Source: AR5 sp035762565 (GTDB lineage: Bacteria; Methylomirabilota; Methylomirabilia; Rokubacteriales; CSP1-6). From it: a stretch of 27,328 nt of DNA. Below, piece after piece: positions 6,808-14,053 of the stretch. The stretch spans positions 1 through 27,328 of the forward strand of contig DASTOJ010000166.1 of assembly GCA_035762565.1 (NCBI GenBank). The letters are read 5' to 3'. The position numbers and the translations under genes were made by a program. The notes below the pieces were generated by a model, which was not told the DNA's origin, ran no database searches, and saw only the letters and a program-made list of their open reading frames with translations. Each line of letters begins with the position of its first letter. The stretch's first letter is position 1.

Positions 6808-7277
6808 TATCTCGTGTCCCTCCCGTGTCCACTGTGCGCAAGGTTCGGGCCGGATCAGTTTCGTCGCAACGACGGGACGTTCGGCATCGCCGGCCCGGCC
6901 GAGCCTCGAGGTGGCGACGCGACACCGGGGCACCGGGGCCGCACCCGTGCCACGCGCCGCATCGGATGACACAGAAAAATGAGGTGTTCGCCCGATGGAA
7001 TTGTGGTGCGCGACGCGCTTAGATGGACTCCAACAGGAGCCACTCGCGGGGTTCCTGGGGAGGTGGGATGGAGAGTCCACCGGATGCGGCGAGGCGCCAC
7101 CAGGGCTAGGTCGGCTGGCGGCGCCCGCACCGTAGCACGGCAGTACCAAGGTCCCGACTTTTGCCGGGACGCTGACAGGCACAGCCTGCCGCACAGCCCG
7201 GCGCACGCGCCCGCGGGCACGGCGCCGGGCCCCACACAGCAGTCGAACGCCATCACCGTCCTGCCTGCAGCCGCCGC
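6808..7277. other. Gene-free stretch with two tandem hairpins
   Basis: I see no credible coding region or RNA gene in these 470 bases. On the minus strand, downstream of the nirK operon, there are two small hairpins. One is CAGGC/GCCTG at 7176-7188 with a 3-nt loop; the other is GTCCCG/CGGGAC at 7151-7170 with an 8-nt loop. No U-run follows, so they may be processing or weak termination structures. Confidence 0.45.
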
Positions 7278-7700
7278 TCAGGGCCGGACGGCCCGGCGGC
7301 CCATGGCGGCGGTCAGGTTCGCCGCCACGCAGGCCAGCGCGATCCGGGCCAGCACACCGGAGAGCGCGACGGCTGGGCGTAGCCCGGGCCACTCGTAGAC
7401 GGCGAGCGCCTGGGCCGTCCGTAGGATGACCGCGGCCAGCAACGCGGCGAACGCGAAGCGCGGCAGCAGGTGATGGGCGACGCCGACGATGAGGGTGCCG
7501 AAGAACCCGAAGACCTGGACGCTGGCGTGCACGAGCAGCCAATCCACCGAGAGCGCTGGTGCGCCGAGATCGAACCAGACCAGGAGCCACACACCGAGCG
7601 GTGCGCCCACGAACACCGAGGCCCCGAAGCCGAGCAGCGCGAACGGCCGATAGAGCGGAGGCTCAGGGGGGCCTGTTCGAGGGCCTCCCAGGCTGATCAA
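7278..7700 (-). CDS. Short NnrS-like membrane protein following nirK
   Basis: A 140-residue protein if it starts at TTG 7700, which overlaps the nirK stop by four bases (TTGA), matching the coupling style elsewhere in the window. It has about four hydrophobic helices. The stretch WLLVHASVQVFGFFGTLIVG followed by VAHHLLPRF resembles the N-terminal helices of NnrS and related heme-copper-oxidase-like proteins. Full NnrS proteins are about 400 residues, so this is about one third of the family length and is either truncated or a small natural variant. It forms an operon with nirK and may protect against NO produced by it (inference). The start codon is uncertain. Confidence 0.65.
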   Translation of the reverse strand: MISLGGPRTGPPEPPLYRPFALLGFGASVFVGAPLGVWLLVWFDLGAPALSVDWLLVHASVQVFGFFGTLIVGVAHHLLPRFAFAALLAAVILRTAQALAVYEWPGLRPAVALSGVLARIALACVAANLTAAMGRRAVRP

Positions 7701-8731
7701 TGCCCGCTGTGGCGCTTGGCGATCTCGGAGGAGAGCGACTTGAAGACGTCCGGCCGCTCGTCGCCGGTCACGACCAGGCTGCCGAGCGCGCCCTTGTCCA
7801 TCGCCCGCGAGATGCTGTGGTCCACGAGCAGGAACCGTCCGGGCACATCGACCTTGAATTCCACGATGGCCGCACCACCGGCCGGCACGAGCGTGGTCTG
7901 CACGTTGCGCTTGAGGTCGCCGCCGATCGCCGCCTCCGCGTACACACGGTCGAAGATCTCGCCGATGACGTGGAACGACGACACGAGGTTCGGGCCCCCG
8001 TTGCCGACGTAGAGCCGTACGGTCTCGCCGGTCTTCGCCGTCAGCGCGCCCGCGTCCAGCAGCGCGCCCATGCGGCCGTTGAAGAGCACGTACTCCGGGC
8101 GCTCGTCCCGCGCCTTGTCGGCGTCGAATGGCTGCAGCCCCCGCGCCATGGTGCGCCCCTTCGTGTAGAACTCGCCCTGCATGACGTAGTACTCGCGGTC
8201 CACGCGCGGCAGCCCGCCGGCCGGCTCCACCAGGATCATGCCGTACATGCCGTTGGCGATGTGGATCGGCACGTGGGGCGTGGCGCAGTGGTAGACGTAG
8301 AGCCCGGGATTCAGCGCCGTCCACTCGAACACGCCCGACTCACCCGGGACGACCTGGGTGACGGCGGCGCCACCGCCGGGGCCGGTCACTGCGTGGAGGT
8401 CGATCGAGTGCATGTTGTGCGCGGTCTTCTGATTCGTGAGCTTGAGCTGCACCGTGTCGCCGGCGCGCACGCGCAGCAGCGGCCCCGGCACGGTGCCACC
8501 GAACGTCCAGAACGTGTACTCCACGCCGCTGGCCAGCGTGCCCACCTGCTCGGTCGTCTCCAGATCGACCACGACCTTCGCCGGTCCCGAGCGCTGGATC
8601 GGCGGGGGCACCTGCGGCGGCGCCACCAGGAGCGCCCTCACCTCGGGAGCCGCCGACTCGCTCAGGCGCTGCGCCGCCACGGTCCCCGCCAGGGCCAGGA
8701 CCACCACCGTCGCCACGATCGCTCGCTTCAT
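7697..8731 (-). CDS. nirK: Copper-containing nitrite reductase
   Basis: A 344-residue periplasmic protein with a signal peptide (residues 1-20, ending GTVAA). It reduces nitrite to NO. Two cupredoxin domains are visible. Type 1 copper ligands are H108, C149, H157 and M162 (YVYHCATPHVPIHIANGM). Type 2 ligands are H113, H148 and H305, with catalytic D111 (HSIDLHAVTG) and H254 (SSFHVIGEIFD). The loop from C149 to H157 is one residue shorter than in Alcaligenes-type NirK. The start at 8731 is set by a GAGGAGG Shine-Dalgarno and the signal peptide; the longer reading upstream is not coding. A palindromic operator is centred 58.5 nt upstream. The gene is followed by a coupled short NnrS-like protein. 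Confidence 0.95.
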   Translation of the reverse strand: MKRAIVATVVVLALAGTVAAQRLSESAAPEVRALLVAPPQVPPPIQRSGPAKVVVDLETTEQVGTLASGVEYTFWTFGGTVPGPLLRVRAGDTVQLKLTNQKTAHNMHSIDLHAVTGPGGGAAVTQVVPGESGVFEWTALNPGLYVYHCATPHVPIHIANGMYGMILVEPAGGLPRVDREYYVMQGEFYTKGRTMARGLQPFDADKARDERPEYVLFNGRMGALLDAGALTAKTGETVRLYVGNGGPNLVSSFHVIGEIFDRVYAEAAIGGDLKRNVQTTLVPAGGAAIVEFKVDVPGRFLLVDHSISRAMDKGALGSLVVTGDERPDVFKSLSSEIAKRHSGH

Positions 8732-8781
8732 CGCCGATCCTCCTCGTGACTGCACTCTCGCGCCCGGCGGCGAAGTCGCGT

Positions 8782-8797
8782 TATGACCCAGGTCACA
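8782..8797 (-). promoter_or_regulatory. Palindromic operator upstream of nirK
   Basis: TATGACC-CA-GGTCACA has the exact arms TGACC (8784-8788) and GGTCA (8791-8795). It extends one mismatch outward to match the perfect sites at 3415 and 1510. Its centre is 58.5 nt from the nirK ATG, the same distance as for the DUF542 gene. It is consistent with binding by the Crp/Fnr protein at 2273 (inference). Confidence 0.65.
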
Positions 8798-8997
8798 TGC
8801 ACCGGAAAAGGGGTGCGATTCTTCTATGACCGCCGACCGGACCGGGGCACGGCACAAGCTCGGTGCCAGGCCGTGGCCTCGTAAGTGCGTGATCTTGCGC
8901 GAGTCAGCCCCACTACCGTCCTCCCGGCTGGACGGCGGCTGGGGCGGCGTCGCCGCAGGTGGGAAAGGCGTGCCGCGATAGAATCACGCCCGCAGGC

Positions 8998-9537
8998 TGC
9001 CGGTCTCACACGCTCAGCCTGCGCGGCGATCCCTTCGGCCGGTCGGATCACACGTCGTTCTACACCGCCGGCCGGCCGGTCGTGTTCCTGTTCACCGACG
9101 CCCACGCCGACTACCACCGCCCCAGCGACACGTGGGACCGGATCGAGGCGCGCGGCCTCGCCGAGGTCACCGCGTTCGCGGCCCGCGTGGTCGACGCCGT
9201 CGCAACGCTGCCGTCGCCGCCGGCCTACGTCCGGGTCGCCGCGCCGCCGGGGGGCGGCCGGGGCGGCTACGGCCCGTTCTTCGGCGTCGTGCCGGAATTC
9301 GGAGAGAGCCAGGCGGCCGGCGTCCGGGTGAGCGGCGTGCGGCCCGGCAGCCCCGCCGAGAAGGCGGGCGTGCGCGCGGGCGACCTGATCGTGGCGTTCG
9401 CCGGGCTCACGGTGCGCACGTTGGAGGACTTCACGTTCGCGCTCCGCGGCCGCCGGCCCGGCGACCGGGTGGACGTGCGGGTCGTGCGCGAGGGCGCCGA
9501 GCGCCGGCTCGACGCGGTGCTGGAGGAGCGGCGGTGA
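8998..9537 (+). pseudogene. 5'-truncated M28-family peptidase with C-terminal PDZ domain
   Basis: The frame shows the C-terminal end of an M28 zinc aminopeptidase domain: DPFGRSDHTSFYTAGRPVVF, then AHADYHRPSDTWDRI. A PDZ domain follows, VRVSGVRPGSPAEKAGVRAG then DLIVAFAGLTVRTLEDF, ending AVLEERR. Family members of this type are several hundred residues longer at the N-terminus, where the signal peptide and the first zinc ligands lie. Here the sequence upstream of about 8998 is unrelated, and only a GTG at 8959 could start the frame. It is almost certainly a relic. The stop overlaps the next relic's GTG start (GTGA), preserving an ancestral operon junction. A second copy of this junction lies at 23065. 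Confidence 0.75.
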
Positions 9538-9632
9538 GCGGCCGCCCCGGGCGGCGCGCGCTGCTGCGGCTGGGCGTCGCCGCGGCCGCCGCCGCGCTGG
9601 TCCCCGGCCGCACCGGCGCCTCGGCGGCGGCG
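9514..9632 (+). repeat. Diverged repeat, copy A (junction of peptidase/PDZ and propeller genes)
   Basis: About 119 bases are homologous to 23065-23183. The first 26 bases, starting GCGGTGCTGGAGGAGCGGCG, are identical; the rest differ at scattered positions. The repeat covers the AVLEERR peptidase end, the GTGA overlap and the signal peptide of the next gene. It marks an ancient duplication of a two-gene locus. Confidence 0.8.
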
Positions 9633-9858
9633 CTCGATCATCTTCTCTTCCAACCTGCACGACCCCACCGGCCGCAGCTTCGCCCTCTACCTCGTGAACG
9701 CCGACGGCTCGGACCTGGAGCGGGTGACGTGGGCGGACGGCTTCGCGTCCTTCCCCATGTTCACGCGCGACGGCACCCGGCTGGTCTTCTGCGGCAACCG
9801 AGGCGCCGCCGCCCCCCGCGACCTCGACGTGCTCGTCGCCGACTGGATCGACTGCTAG
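9534..9858 (+). pseudogene. Relic of a signal-peptide beta-propeller (PD40/TolB-like) gene
   Basis: A GTG start gives a twin-arginine-like signal peptide, GRRALLRLGVAAAAAALVPG, which ends near 9632. The following sequence is out of frame. From 9637 it encodes a final propeller blade: IIFSSNLHDPTGRSFALYLV, NADGSDLERVTW and FTRDGTRLVFCGNRG, ending ADWIDC at TAG 9858. Most of the protein is missing, so a large out-of-frame internal deletion is inferred. The stop overlaps the convergent hemerythrin stop at the GCTAGC sequence. The copy at 23085 keeps the signal and the first blade instead. Confidence 0.75.
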
Positions 9859-10394
9859 CCTCCTGAGGAGGCTTCGAGCGCGGCGGCGAAGCGGGCGGCG
9901 GCGGCCTCGGCGGCGGACAGGGAGGCCGCGTCGCCGAGCTCCGCCTCGACCGTCGCGAGCTCGCGGCGCAGCTCGGCGTCTCCACGGGCGTCGAGGACGG
10001 CGTCGGCCAGCGGGAAGAGCAGGCCGTTCTCCTTGTCGATGTGGTCGCAGAGCAGCCGTACGTAGCGGCGGGCGCGCGCCGCCCGCTCCGCCCCGGTACC
10101 GGTCGCCATCGCGGCGAGCAGCGCCCGGCCCTCGGCGTGCTCATCGAGCATGACGTCGATCGGGCCGCCGCGCGGGGGCACACCCGCCTTGATCATCGCC
10201 GGAAAGAGCAAGTTCTCCTCCTTGGCGTGATGCATCCGGTCGGCGAAGGCGCGGAACCAGCCGAGCATCTCGTCCCAGAGCCCCGGCGGGAGCGCCTGGC
10301 CGGCGCCGAGACGCTCAGCGGCCACCTCCAGGCTCCGCAGCCCGTGCAGGATCACCCGGTGCTCGTCGCGCAGGATCCCGGTCGCCGAGCTCAT
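9855..10394 (-). CDS. Hemerythrin-like (HHE) domain protein
   Basis: A 179-residue cytoplasmic protein with the two-repeat hemerythrin pattern: H12 in RDEHR, H55/H56 and E59-E60 in HHAKEENLLFP, H86 in LDEHAEGR, and H118 with E122 in CDHIDKENGLLFP. These are the expected di-iron ligands. Such proteins bind O2 or NO, or sense and buffer them. The start at 10394 has a GGGAGG Shine-Dalgarno and lies 19 nt after the USP gene, so it is the last gene of the long minus-strand operon. One reading is protection of the oxygen-sensitive benzoyl-CoA reductase. Another is partnership with the stand-alone DUF542 protein at 3482, together reconstituting a split ScdA/RIC (inference). Confidence 0.88.
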   Translation of the reverse strand: MSSATGILRDEHRVILHGLRSLEVAAERLGAGQALPPGLWDEMLGWFRAFADRMHHAKEENLLFPAMIKAGVPPRGGPIDVMLDEHAEGRALLAAMATGTGAERAARARRYVRLLCDHIDKENGLLFPLADAVLDARGDAELRRELATVEAELGDAASLSAAEAAAARFAAALEASSGG

Positions 10395-10413
10395 CCCGAG
10401 GCCTCCCGCGTGC

Positions 10414-11175
10414 TCACGCCGCCGCCGGCTCGTCGTAGGGCAGGAGCAGGAGCGGAATGGTCGTCGCCTGCCCGAGCCGCGTGGCCATCGTGTCGCGCGA
10501 GAGCACGCCATGGCGCCGGTGGGCGGCCATGGCGATGAGGTCAGCCCCCGCCGTCTCCGCCTCCTCGATGACTTGCCCATCCACGTCGCCGATCCGCACG
10601 GCCGCCTCCACGGCGACCCCCGCCAGCGCCGTGGCCGCCTGATTGAGATAGTCGCGAGCCGCGCCCTCCACACTCGCCATCTCCTGGTCCGCGTAGGCGA
10701 CGACCCGGTCGTGCTCGCCGCAGACCACGCCGACGGGCGGGACGACGCGAAGCAGGCGGACGGTCGCCCCGCAGGCGCGGGCCAGCTCGCCGACGGCCGG
10801 GAGCACCGCTTCGCCGCCGCGGGTGCCGTCGAGCGGGACCACGATCATCCGCACCGCCGCGTCCGCGCGATCGCGCGGCGGCGCCTCGCCGGCGCGCATC
10901 CGCTGCCGCGCCGCCGCCGGCAGCGCCAGGCAGTCCTGGCGGCAGGCCAGCAGCGCCGGCCACAGCGAGCACCGCGCGATCTCGGGCTGCCGCCCCAGCA
11001 GCTCGGCCAGCGCGGCCTCGCCCGGTGCCACCGTGATCTGCGCGACGGCGCCGGCTTGCGGACAGGTCAGGCGCCACGGCCGGCGCCAGTCGCGCAGTGC
11101 GAAGACGGCGATCGGCACCACGATCCCCACGAGCACGATCACGACGATCCCGGACAGGACGAGCCAAGCGTTCAT
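10414..11175 (-). CDS. Membrane-tethered protein with Cys domain and universal stress (USP) domain
   Basis: A 253-residue protein. Residues 5-27 are a transmembrane helix. Residues 33-90 form a cysteine domain with C38, C69, C78 and C82 in the pattern TCP...CSLWP...C-x3-C, which could bind metal or an Fe-S cluster. Residues 108-253 are a USP domain: MIVVPLDGTRGGEAVLPAVG at its start, and GADLIAMAAHRRHG then ATTIPLLLLPYD at its end. The Shine-Dalgarno (TAGGAGG) overlaps the stop codon of the upstream hydratase gene, 10 nt away, so it belongs to the same operon. Its role is unknown; the helix would place the USP domain at the inner membrane face. The Cys pattern is one I have seen in environmental bacterial proteins without an assigned function. 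Confidence 0.8.
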   Translation of the reverse strand: MNAWLVLSGIVVIVLVGIVVPIAVFALRDWRRPWRLTCPQAGAVAQITVAPGEAALAELLGRQPEIARCSLWPALLACRQDCLALPAAARQRMRAGEAPPRDRADAAVRMIVVPLDGTRGGEAVLPAVGELARACGATVRLLRVVPPVGVVCGEHDRVVAYADQEMASVEGAARDYLNQAATALAGVAVEAAVRIGDVDGQVIEEAETAGADLIAMAAHRRHGVLSRDTMATRLGQATTIPLLLLPYDEPAAA

Positions 11176-11185
11176 GTCGGGCCTC

Positions 11186-11956
11186 CTAGCAGTCCTTCCA
11201 GACGGGTTTGCGTCGCTCGAGGAACGCGCGCAGCCCCTCGGCGGCGTCCTCGGTGGCCATCAGTTCGTAGTGGTAGAGATCCTCCAGCGAGGGCAGCGCG
11301 ACCTCGAACGGCGCGCCCGCGGCCTCCCGGACCGCGCGCTTGGTCAGCCGCAGCACCGGGGCGCTCTGGCCCCGGAACCGGGCCAGCCGGCTCTCGACGG
11401 CGTCGGCCAGCCGGTCGGCCGGCACCACCCGGTCGACGAGGCCGATGCGCTCGGCCTCGGCAGCGCCGATGACCTCGCCGGAGAGCAGCAGCGCCAGCGT
11501 GCGGCCGGTGCCGATCCGCCGCGGGTAGTGCAGCGCGGCGATCGGCGCGAAGACGCCGAGCGTGATCTCCGGCTGGCCGAAGGTGGCGTCCTCCGCCGCG
11601 AGCACCACGTCGCAGAACGTCGCCAGCTCGGCGCCACCCCCCAGCGCCGCGCCGCGCACCGCGGCCAGCGTCACGCAGTCCAGGGCGTGCAGCCGGCGGA
11701 ACAGGCCGTGGAAAGTCTCCAGCATCTCCTTGGTCCGGTTGCCCACGTGCTCCTCCACCGCCACGCCGGTCGAGAAGGCCTTGCCTTCGGCGCTCAGCAC
11801 GAGCGCCTTCAACCCGGGCCGGCCGGCCGCCTCGTCCAGCGCCGCCGCCACCTCGCGCATCATCTCGACGGTCAGGACGTTGAGCGGCGGCCGTGACAGC
11901 ACCAGCCGCACCACGTCGTAATCGGCCAGGTAGCGGATGAACCGGAAGTCGCTCAT
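11186..11956 (-). CDS. Enoyl-CoA hydratase family, probable cyclohexa-1,5-dienecarbonyl-CoA hydratase
   Basis: A 256-residue crotonase-fold protein starting at ATG 11956 (ATGA overlap). It carries the motifs PPLNVLTVEMMREV, GKAFSTGVAVEEH, FHGLFRRLHAL, AAVRGAALGGGAELATFCD and FGQPEITLGVFAPIAALHYP. The oxyanion hole lies in the GAALGGG stretch. The PPLNVL, AFS.GV..H and FGQPEI.LGVF.P combination is what I recall for Dch/BamR enzymes, which hydrate the dienoyl-CoA made by benzoyl-CoA reductase. The benzoyl-CoA reductase-type genes in the same operon agree. A general enoyl-CoA hydratase is the alternative. Genes for the next two ring steps (Had/BamQ, Oah/BamA) are not in the window. Confidence 0.82.
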   Translation of the reverse strand: MSDFRFIRYLADYDVVRLVLSRPPLNVLTVEMMREVAAALDEAAGRPGLKALVLSAEGKAFSTGVAVEEHVGNRTKEMLETFHGLFRRLHALDCVTLAAVRGAALGGGAELATFCDVVLAAEDATFGQPEITLGVFAPIAALHYPRRIGTGRTLALLLSGEVIGAAEAERIGLVDRVVPADRLADAVESRLARFRGQSAPVLRLTKRAVREAAGAPFEVALPSLEDLYHYELMATEDAAEGLRAFLERRKPVWKDC

Positions 11957-12441
11957 AGCGTCCAGCCCTTCTCGAGCACGGCCTCGCCGAGCCGGTAGCC
12001 CTCGGCGACGGCGGCGACGTGCGCGTCGCGCGCGGCCGGGCGGCGGTCGGCGACGGCGGTGACGACCCTGTCGAGCGCCACCACCCCCGAGGCGCCGGCG
12101 AAGACGCCGACCATCGCCGTGGCGACGCGGGAGTCCAGGCCGTGCCGGCGCGCAATCGCCGCCGCATTGGCGGCCCGCACGCGGCCGGCGTGGGGCGCGC
12201 GGCCGCACGGCGCCCCCGGCGCGTTGACGTACAGCACGGCGGCGTCGGTCAGCGCGGCGGCAGGAACCCCGGCGATCAGCTCGGGATCGAGGACGACCGC
12301 GGCGTCGGCCCGCTGCCCGTCGCCGTCGTCACCCGCGCAGATGTGCGCGGCCAGCCCGGCGCCGCGCAGGACGGCGGCGAGGACGTCACAGCCCAGCTGC
12401 ACGTCGTCGGGGTCCCGACCGTAGAGCCGGATCCGGAGCAT
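11953..12441 (-). CDS. Degenerate 2-oxoacid:acceptor oxidoreductase gamma-like protein
   Basis: A 162-residue protein from ATG 12441 (TGATG overlap with the ATPase gene). The overall layout resembles the gamma subunit of ferredoxin-dependent 2-oxoacid oxidoreductases: an N-terminal strand-helix start, a central ADAAVVLDPELIAGVP, and a C-terminal ANAAAIARRHGLDSRVATAM then VGVFAGASGVVALDRVV. The usual GGQG loop is replaced by GRDPDDVQ, so the match is distant. In Thauera-type clusters a KorAB enzyme supplies ferredoxin for benzoyl-CoA reductase, and PadE is the gamma subunit of phenylglyoxylate dehydrogenase. Alpha and beta subunits are not in the window. Function is therefore uncertain. Confidence 0.55.
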   Translation of the reverse strand: MLRIRLYGRDPDDVQLGCDVLAAVLRGAGLAAHICAGDDGDGQRADAAVVLDPELIAGVPAAALTDAAVLYVNAPGAPCGRAPHAGRVRAANAAAIARRHGLDSRVATAMVGVFAGASGVVALDRVVTAVADRRPAARDAHVAAVAEGYRLGEAVLEKGWTL

Positions 12442-13241
12442 CACGCGGCCCGGGCGCCCGAGAGCTTGCGGAAGCGCTGCAGGCCGAGCAGCGCGGCCCC
12501 CAGCGCGGTGGTGAGCTGCGGGGCGTCCGGCACGCTGACGGACACGCCCAGCTTGTCGCGCAGGGCGGCCACCATGCCGGCCTGCAGCGCCACGCCCCCG
12601 ATGAGCGTCACCTCGCCGTCGAGCCCCACGCGCTTGAGCAGGCTGAGCGCGCGATCGGCCAGCGAGTTGTGGATCCCGCGCAGGATGTTGTCGACCCCGA
12701 CGCCCTCGGAGACGTGGTTGATGATCTCCGACTCGGCGAGCACGGCGCAGACGCTTGAGATCGGCTGCGGTGCGGCGGCGCCGAGGGACAGCGGCCCGAG
12801 GTCGGCGAGGCCGACCTCCAGGTATTTGGCCGCGCGCTCGAGGAAGCCGCCGGAGCCGGCCGCGCACTTCTCGTTCATGTGGAATTCCTTGACCTTGCCG
12901 GAGTCGCGGAGCTTGATCGCCCGCGAGCACTGGGCGCCGATGTCGAGCACGTAGCGCGTGGCCGGGAAGACGGCGGCGGCCCCCCGGGCACCGCACGTCA
13001 GGTCCGTGATCTGGATGTCCCGGAACGGCACCGCGTAGCGGCCGAGACCGGTGGTGGCCACGTAGGCGACGTCGCCGGCCGCCGCGCCGGCATCCTCGCG
13101 CGCGGCCGCCAGCGCCTCGCCCGTGACCTTCTCGAAATCGGCCCGGGTGCGGACCAACCCGCGGCCCCGTACCGTGCCGGTGTCGTCGACCAGCACGGCT
13201 TTGGTCGTCCCCGATCCCACGTCGATCCCCGCCACGAGCAT
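12441..13241 (-). CDS. BcrA/BzdP-type ATPase subunit of a benzoyl-CoA reductase activator
   Basis: A 266-residue ASKHA-fold ATPase with GIDVGSGTTKAVLVDD as phosphate motif 1 and a second motif DIGAQCSRAIKL, the variant of one of the two paralogues in heterodimeric activators. C126 (NEKCAAGSGGFLE) and C165 (ISSVCAVLAESEI) fit the cysteines that bridge a [4Fe-4S] cluster between two subunits. It hydrolyses ATP to drive low-potential electron transfer to the reductase. Its length matches the short Azoarcus Bzd type, not the 430-residue Thauera BcrA. ATG 13241 follows the paralogue's TAG by 2 nt and has a GGAGG Shine-Dalgarno. Confidence 0.88.
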   Translation of the reverse strand: MLVAGIDVGSGTTKAVLVDDTGTVRGRGLVRTRADFEKVTGEALAAAREDAGAAAGDVAYVATTGLGRYAVPFRDIQITDLTCGARGAAAVFPATRYVLDIGAQCSRAIKLRDSGKVKEFHMNEKCAAGSGGFLERAAKYLEVGLADLGPLSLGAAAPQPISSVCAVLAESEIINHVSEGVGVDNILRGIHNSLADRALSLLKRVGLDGEVTLIGGVALQAGMVAALRDKLGVSVSVPDAPQLTTALGAALLGLQRFRKLSGARAA

Positions 13242-13243
13242 GG

Positions 13244-14053
13244 CTATGGCCTCCCCGCGATGGCTGACTCGGCCGCCAGCGCGCGCTCCAGCGCGAAGAG
13301 CGCGGCGCCGAGCGCGCCCATGAAGTGGCCGTCGGGGCTCACGTTGAGCGGCCTGCCCAGCACCGCTTCGAGCGAGCGCACCATGCCCACGTTGCGGGAG
13401 ACGCCGCCGGTGAAGGTGACCTCGTCCTCGACGCCGACGCGGCGGACCAGGGCCATCGTGCGGGTGGCGATCGCCTTGTGGACACCGCCCAGGATGTCCT
13501 CCACCGTCTTGCGCTGGGCGAGGTAGGACATGATGTCGGACTCCACGAACACCGTGCAGACCGAGGTGAGCCGGACCGGCTGGACGGCCGCCAGCGACAG
13601 CGGCCCGATCTCGTCGAGGCCCACGCCGGTGACGTCGGCGGCGGCCGAGAGGAAGCGGCCGGTGCCGGCCGCGCACTTGTCGTTCATGGAGAAGTCCATG
13701 ACGGAGCCGTCGGCGCCGACCTTGATCGCCTTGGTGTCCTGCCCGCCCATGTCGATGACGGTGCGGGTGGCCGGGAAGAGCGAGTGGGCGCCGCGCGCGT
13801 GGCAGGTGATCTCGGTGATCTGGGCATCGCCGAAGGTGACCTTGTAGCGGCCGTAGCCGGTCCCGACGACGTAGCCCACCGACTCTCGCTCGAGGCCGGC
13901 CCGCCGGCAGGCCTCGAGGAACGCCGTCTCGCCGGCCCGCGACACGTTGGCGCCGGTCGGGATCAGCGCCCGGGCGACGATGGCCCGCGCGGCGTCGACG
14001 ATGACCGCCTTCGTCTGGGTGGAGCCGACGTCGACTCCAGCGCCGAAGATCAT
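13244..14053 (-). CDS. BcrD/BzdQ-type ATPase subunit (HgdC-like activator)
   Basis: A 269-residue ASKHA ATPase with motifs GVDVGSTQTKAVIVD, DMGGQDTKAIKV and the cluster cysteines C127 (NDKCAAGTGRFL) and C166 (LTSVCTVFVESDI). C127 and C166 are the same positions as I recall for HgdC, the 2-hydroxyglutaryl-CoA dehydratase activator. The canonical GGQDTK motif separates it from its neighbour at 12441, so the two probably form a heterodimer. GGAGGTCTCC precedes the ATG at 14053, which overlaps the stop of the membrane anchor gene (ATGA). The three-gene molybdoenzyme module separates this activator from the reductase subunits at 18648-21081. Confidence 0.9.
   Translation of the reverse strand: MIFGAGVDVGSTQTKAVIVDAARAIVARALIPTGANVSRAGETAFLEACRRAGLERESVGYVVGTGYGRYKVTFGDAQITEITCHARGAHSLFPATRTVIDMGGQDTKAIKVGADGSVMDFSMNDKCAAGTGRFLSAAADVTGVGLDEIGPLSLAAVQPVRLTSVCTVFVESDIMSYLAQRKTVEDILGGVHKAIATRTMALVRRVGVEDEVTFTGGVSRNVGMVRSLEAVLGRPLNVSPDGHFMGALGAALFALERALAAESAIAGRP

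Noticed and set aside
6960..7110. Possible tRNA suggested by a CCACCA-like end near 7100
   Set aside because: No TTCGA-type T-arm, no cloverleaf stems and no anticodon arm on either strand.
7151..7188. Tandem hairpins as a rho-independent terminator of the nirK operon
   Set aside because: The stems are only 5-6 bp and no run of U follows; listed only as structures in the gene-free stretch.
6855..7256. A 133-codon minus-strand frame with several cysteines
   Set aside because: No recognisable motif, no Shine-Dalgarno and unusual composition; it spans the gene-free stretch and the edge of the DUF6448 relic.
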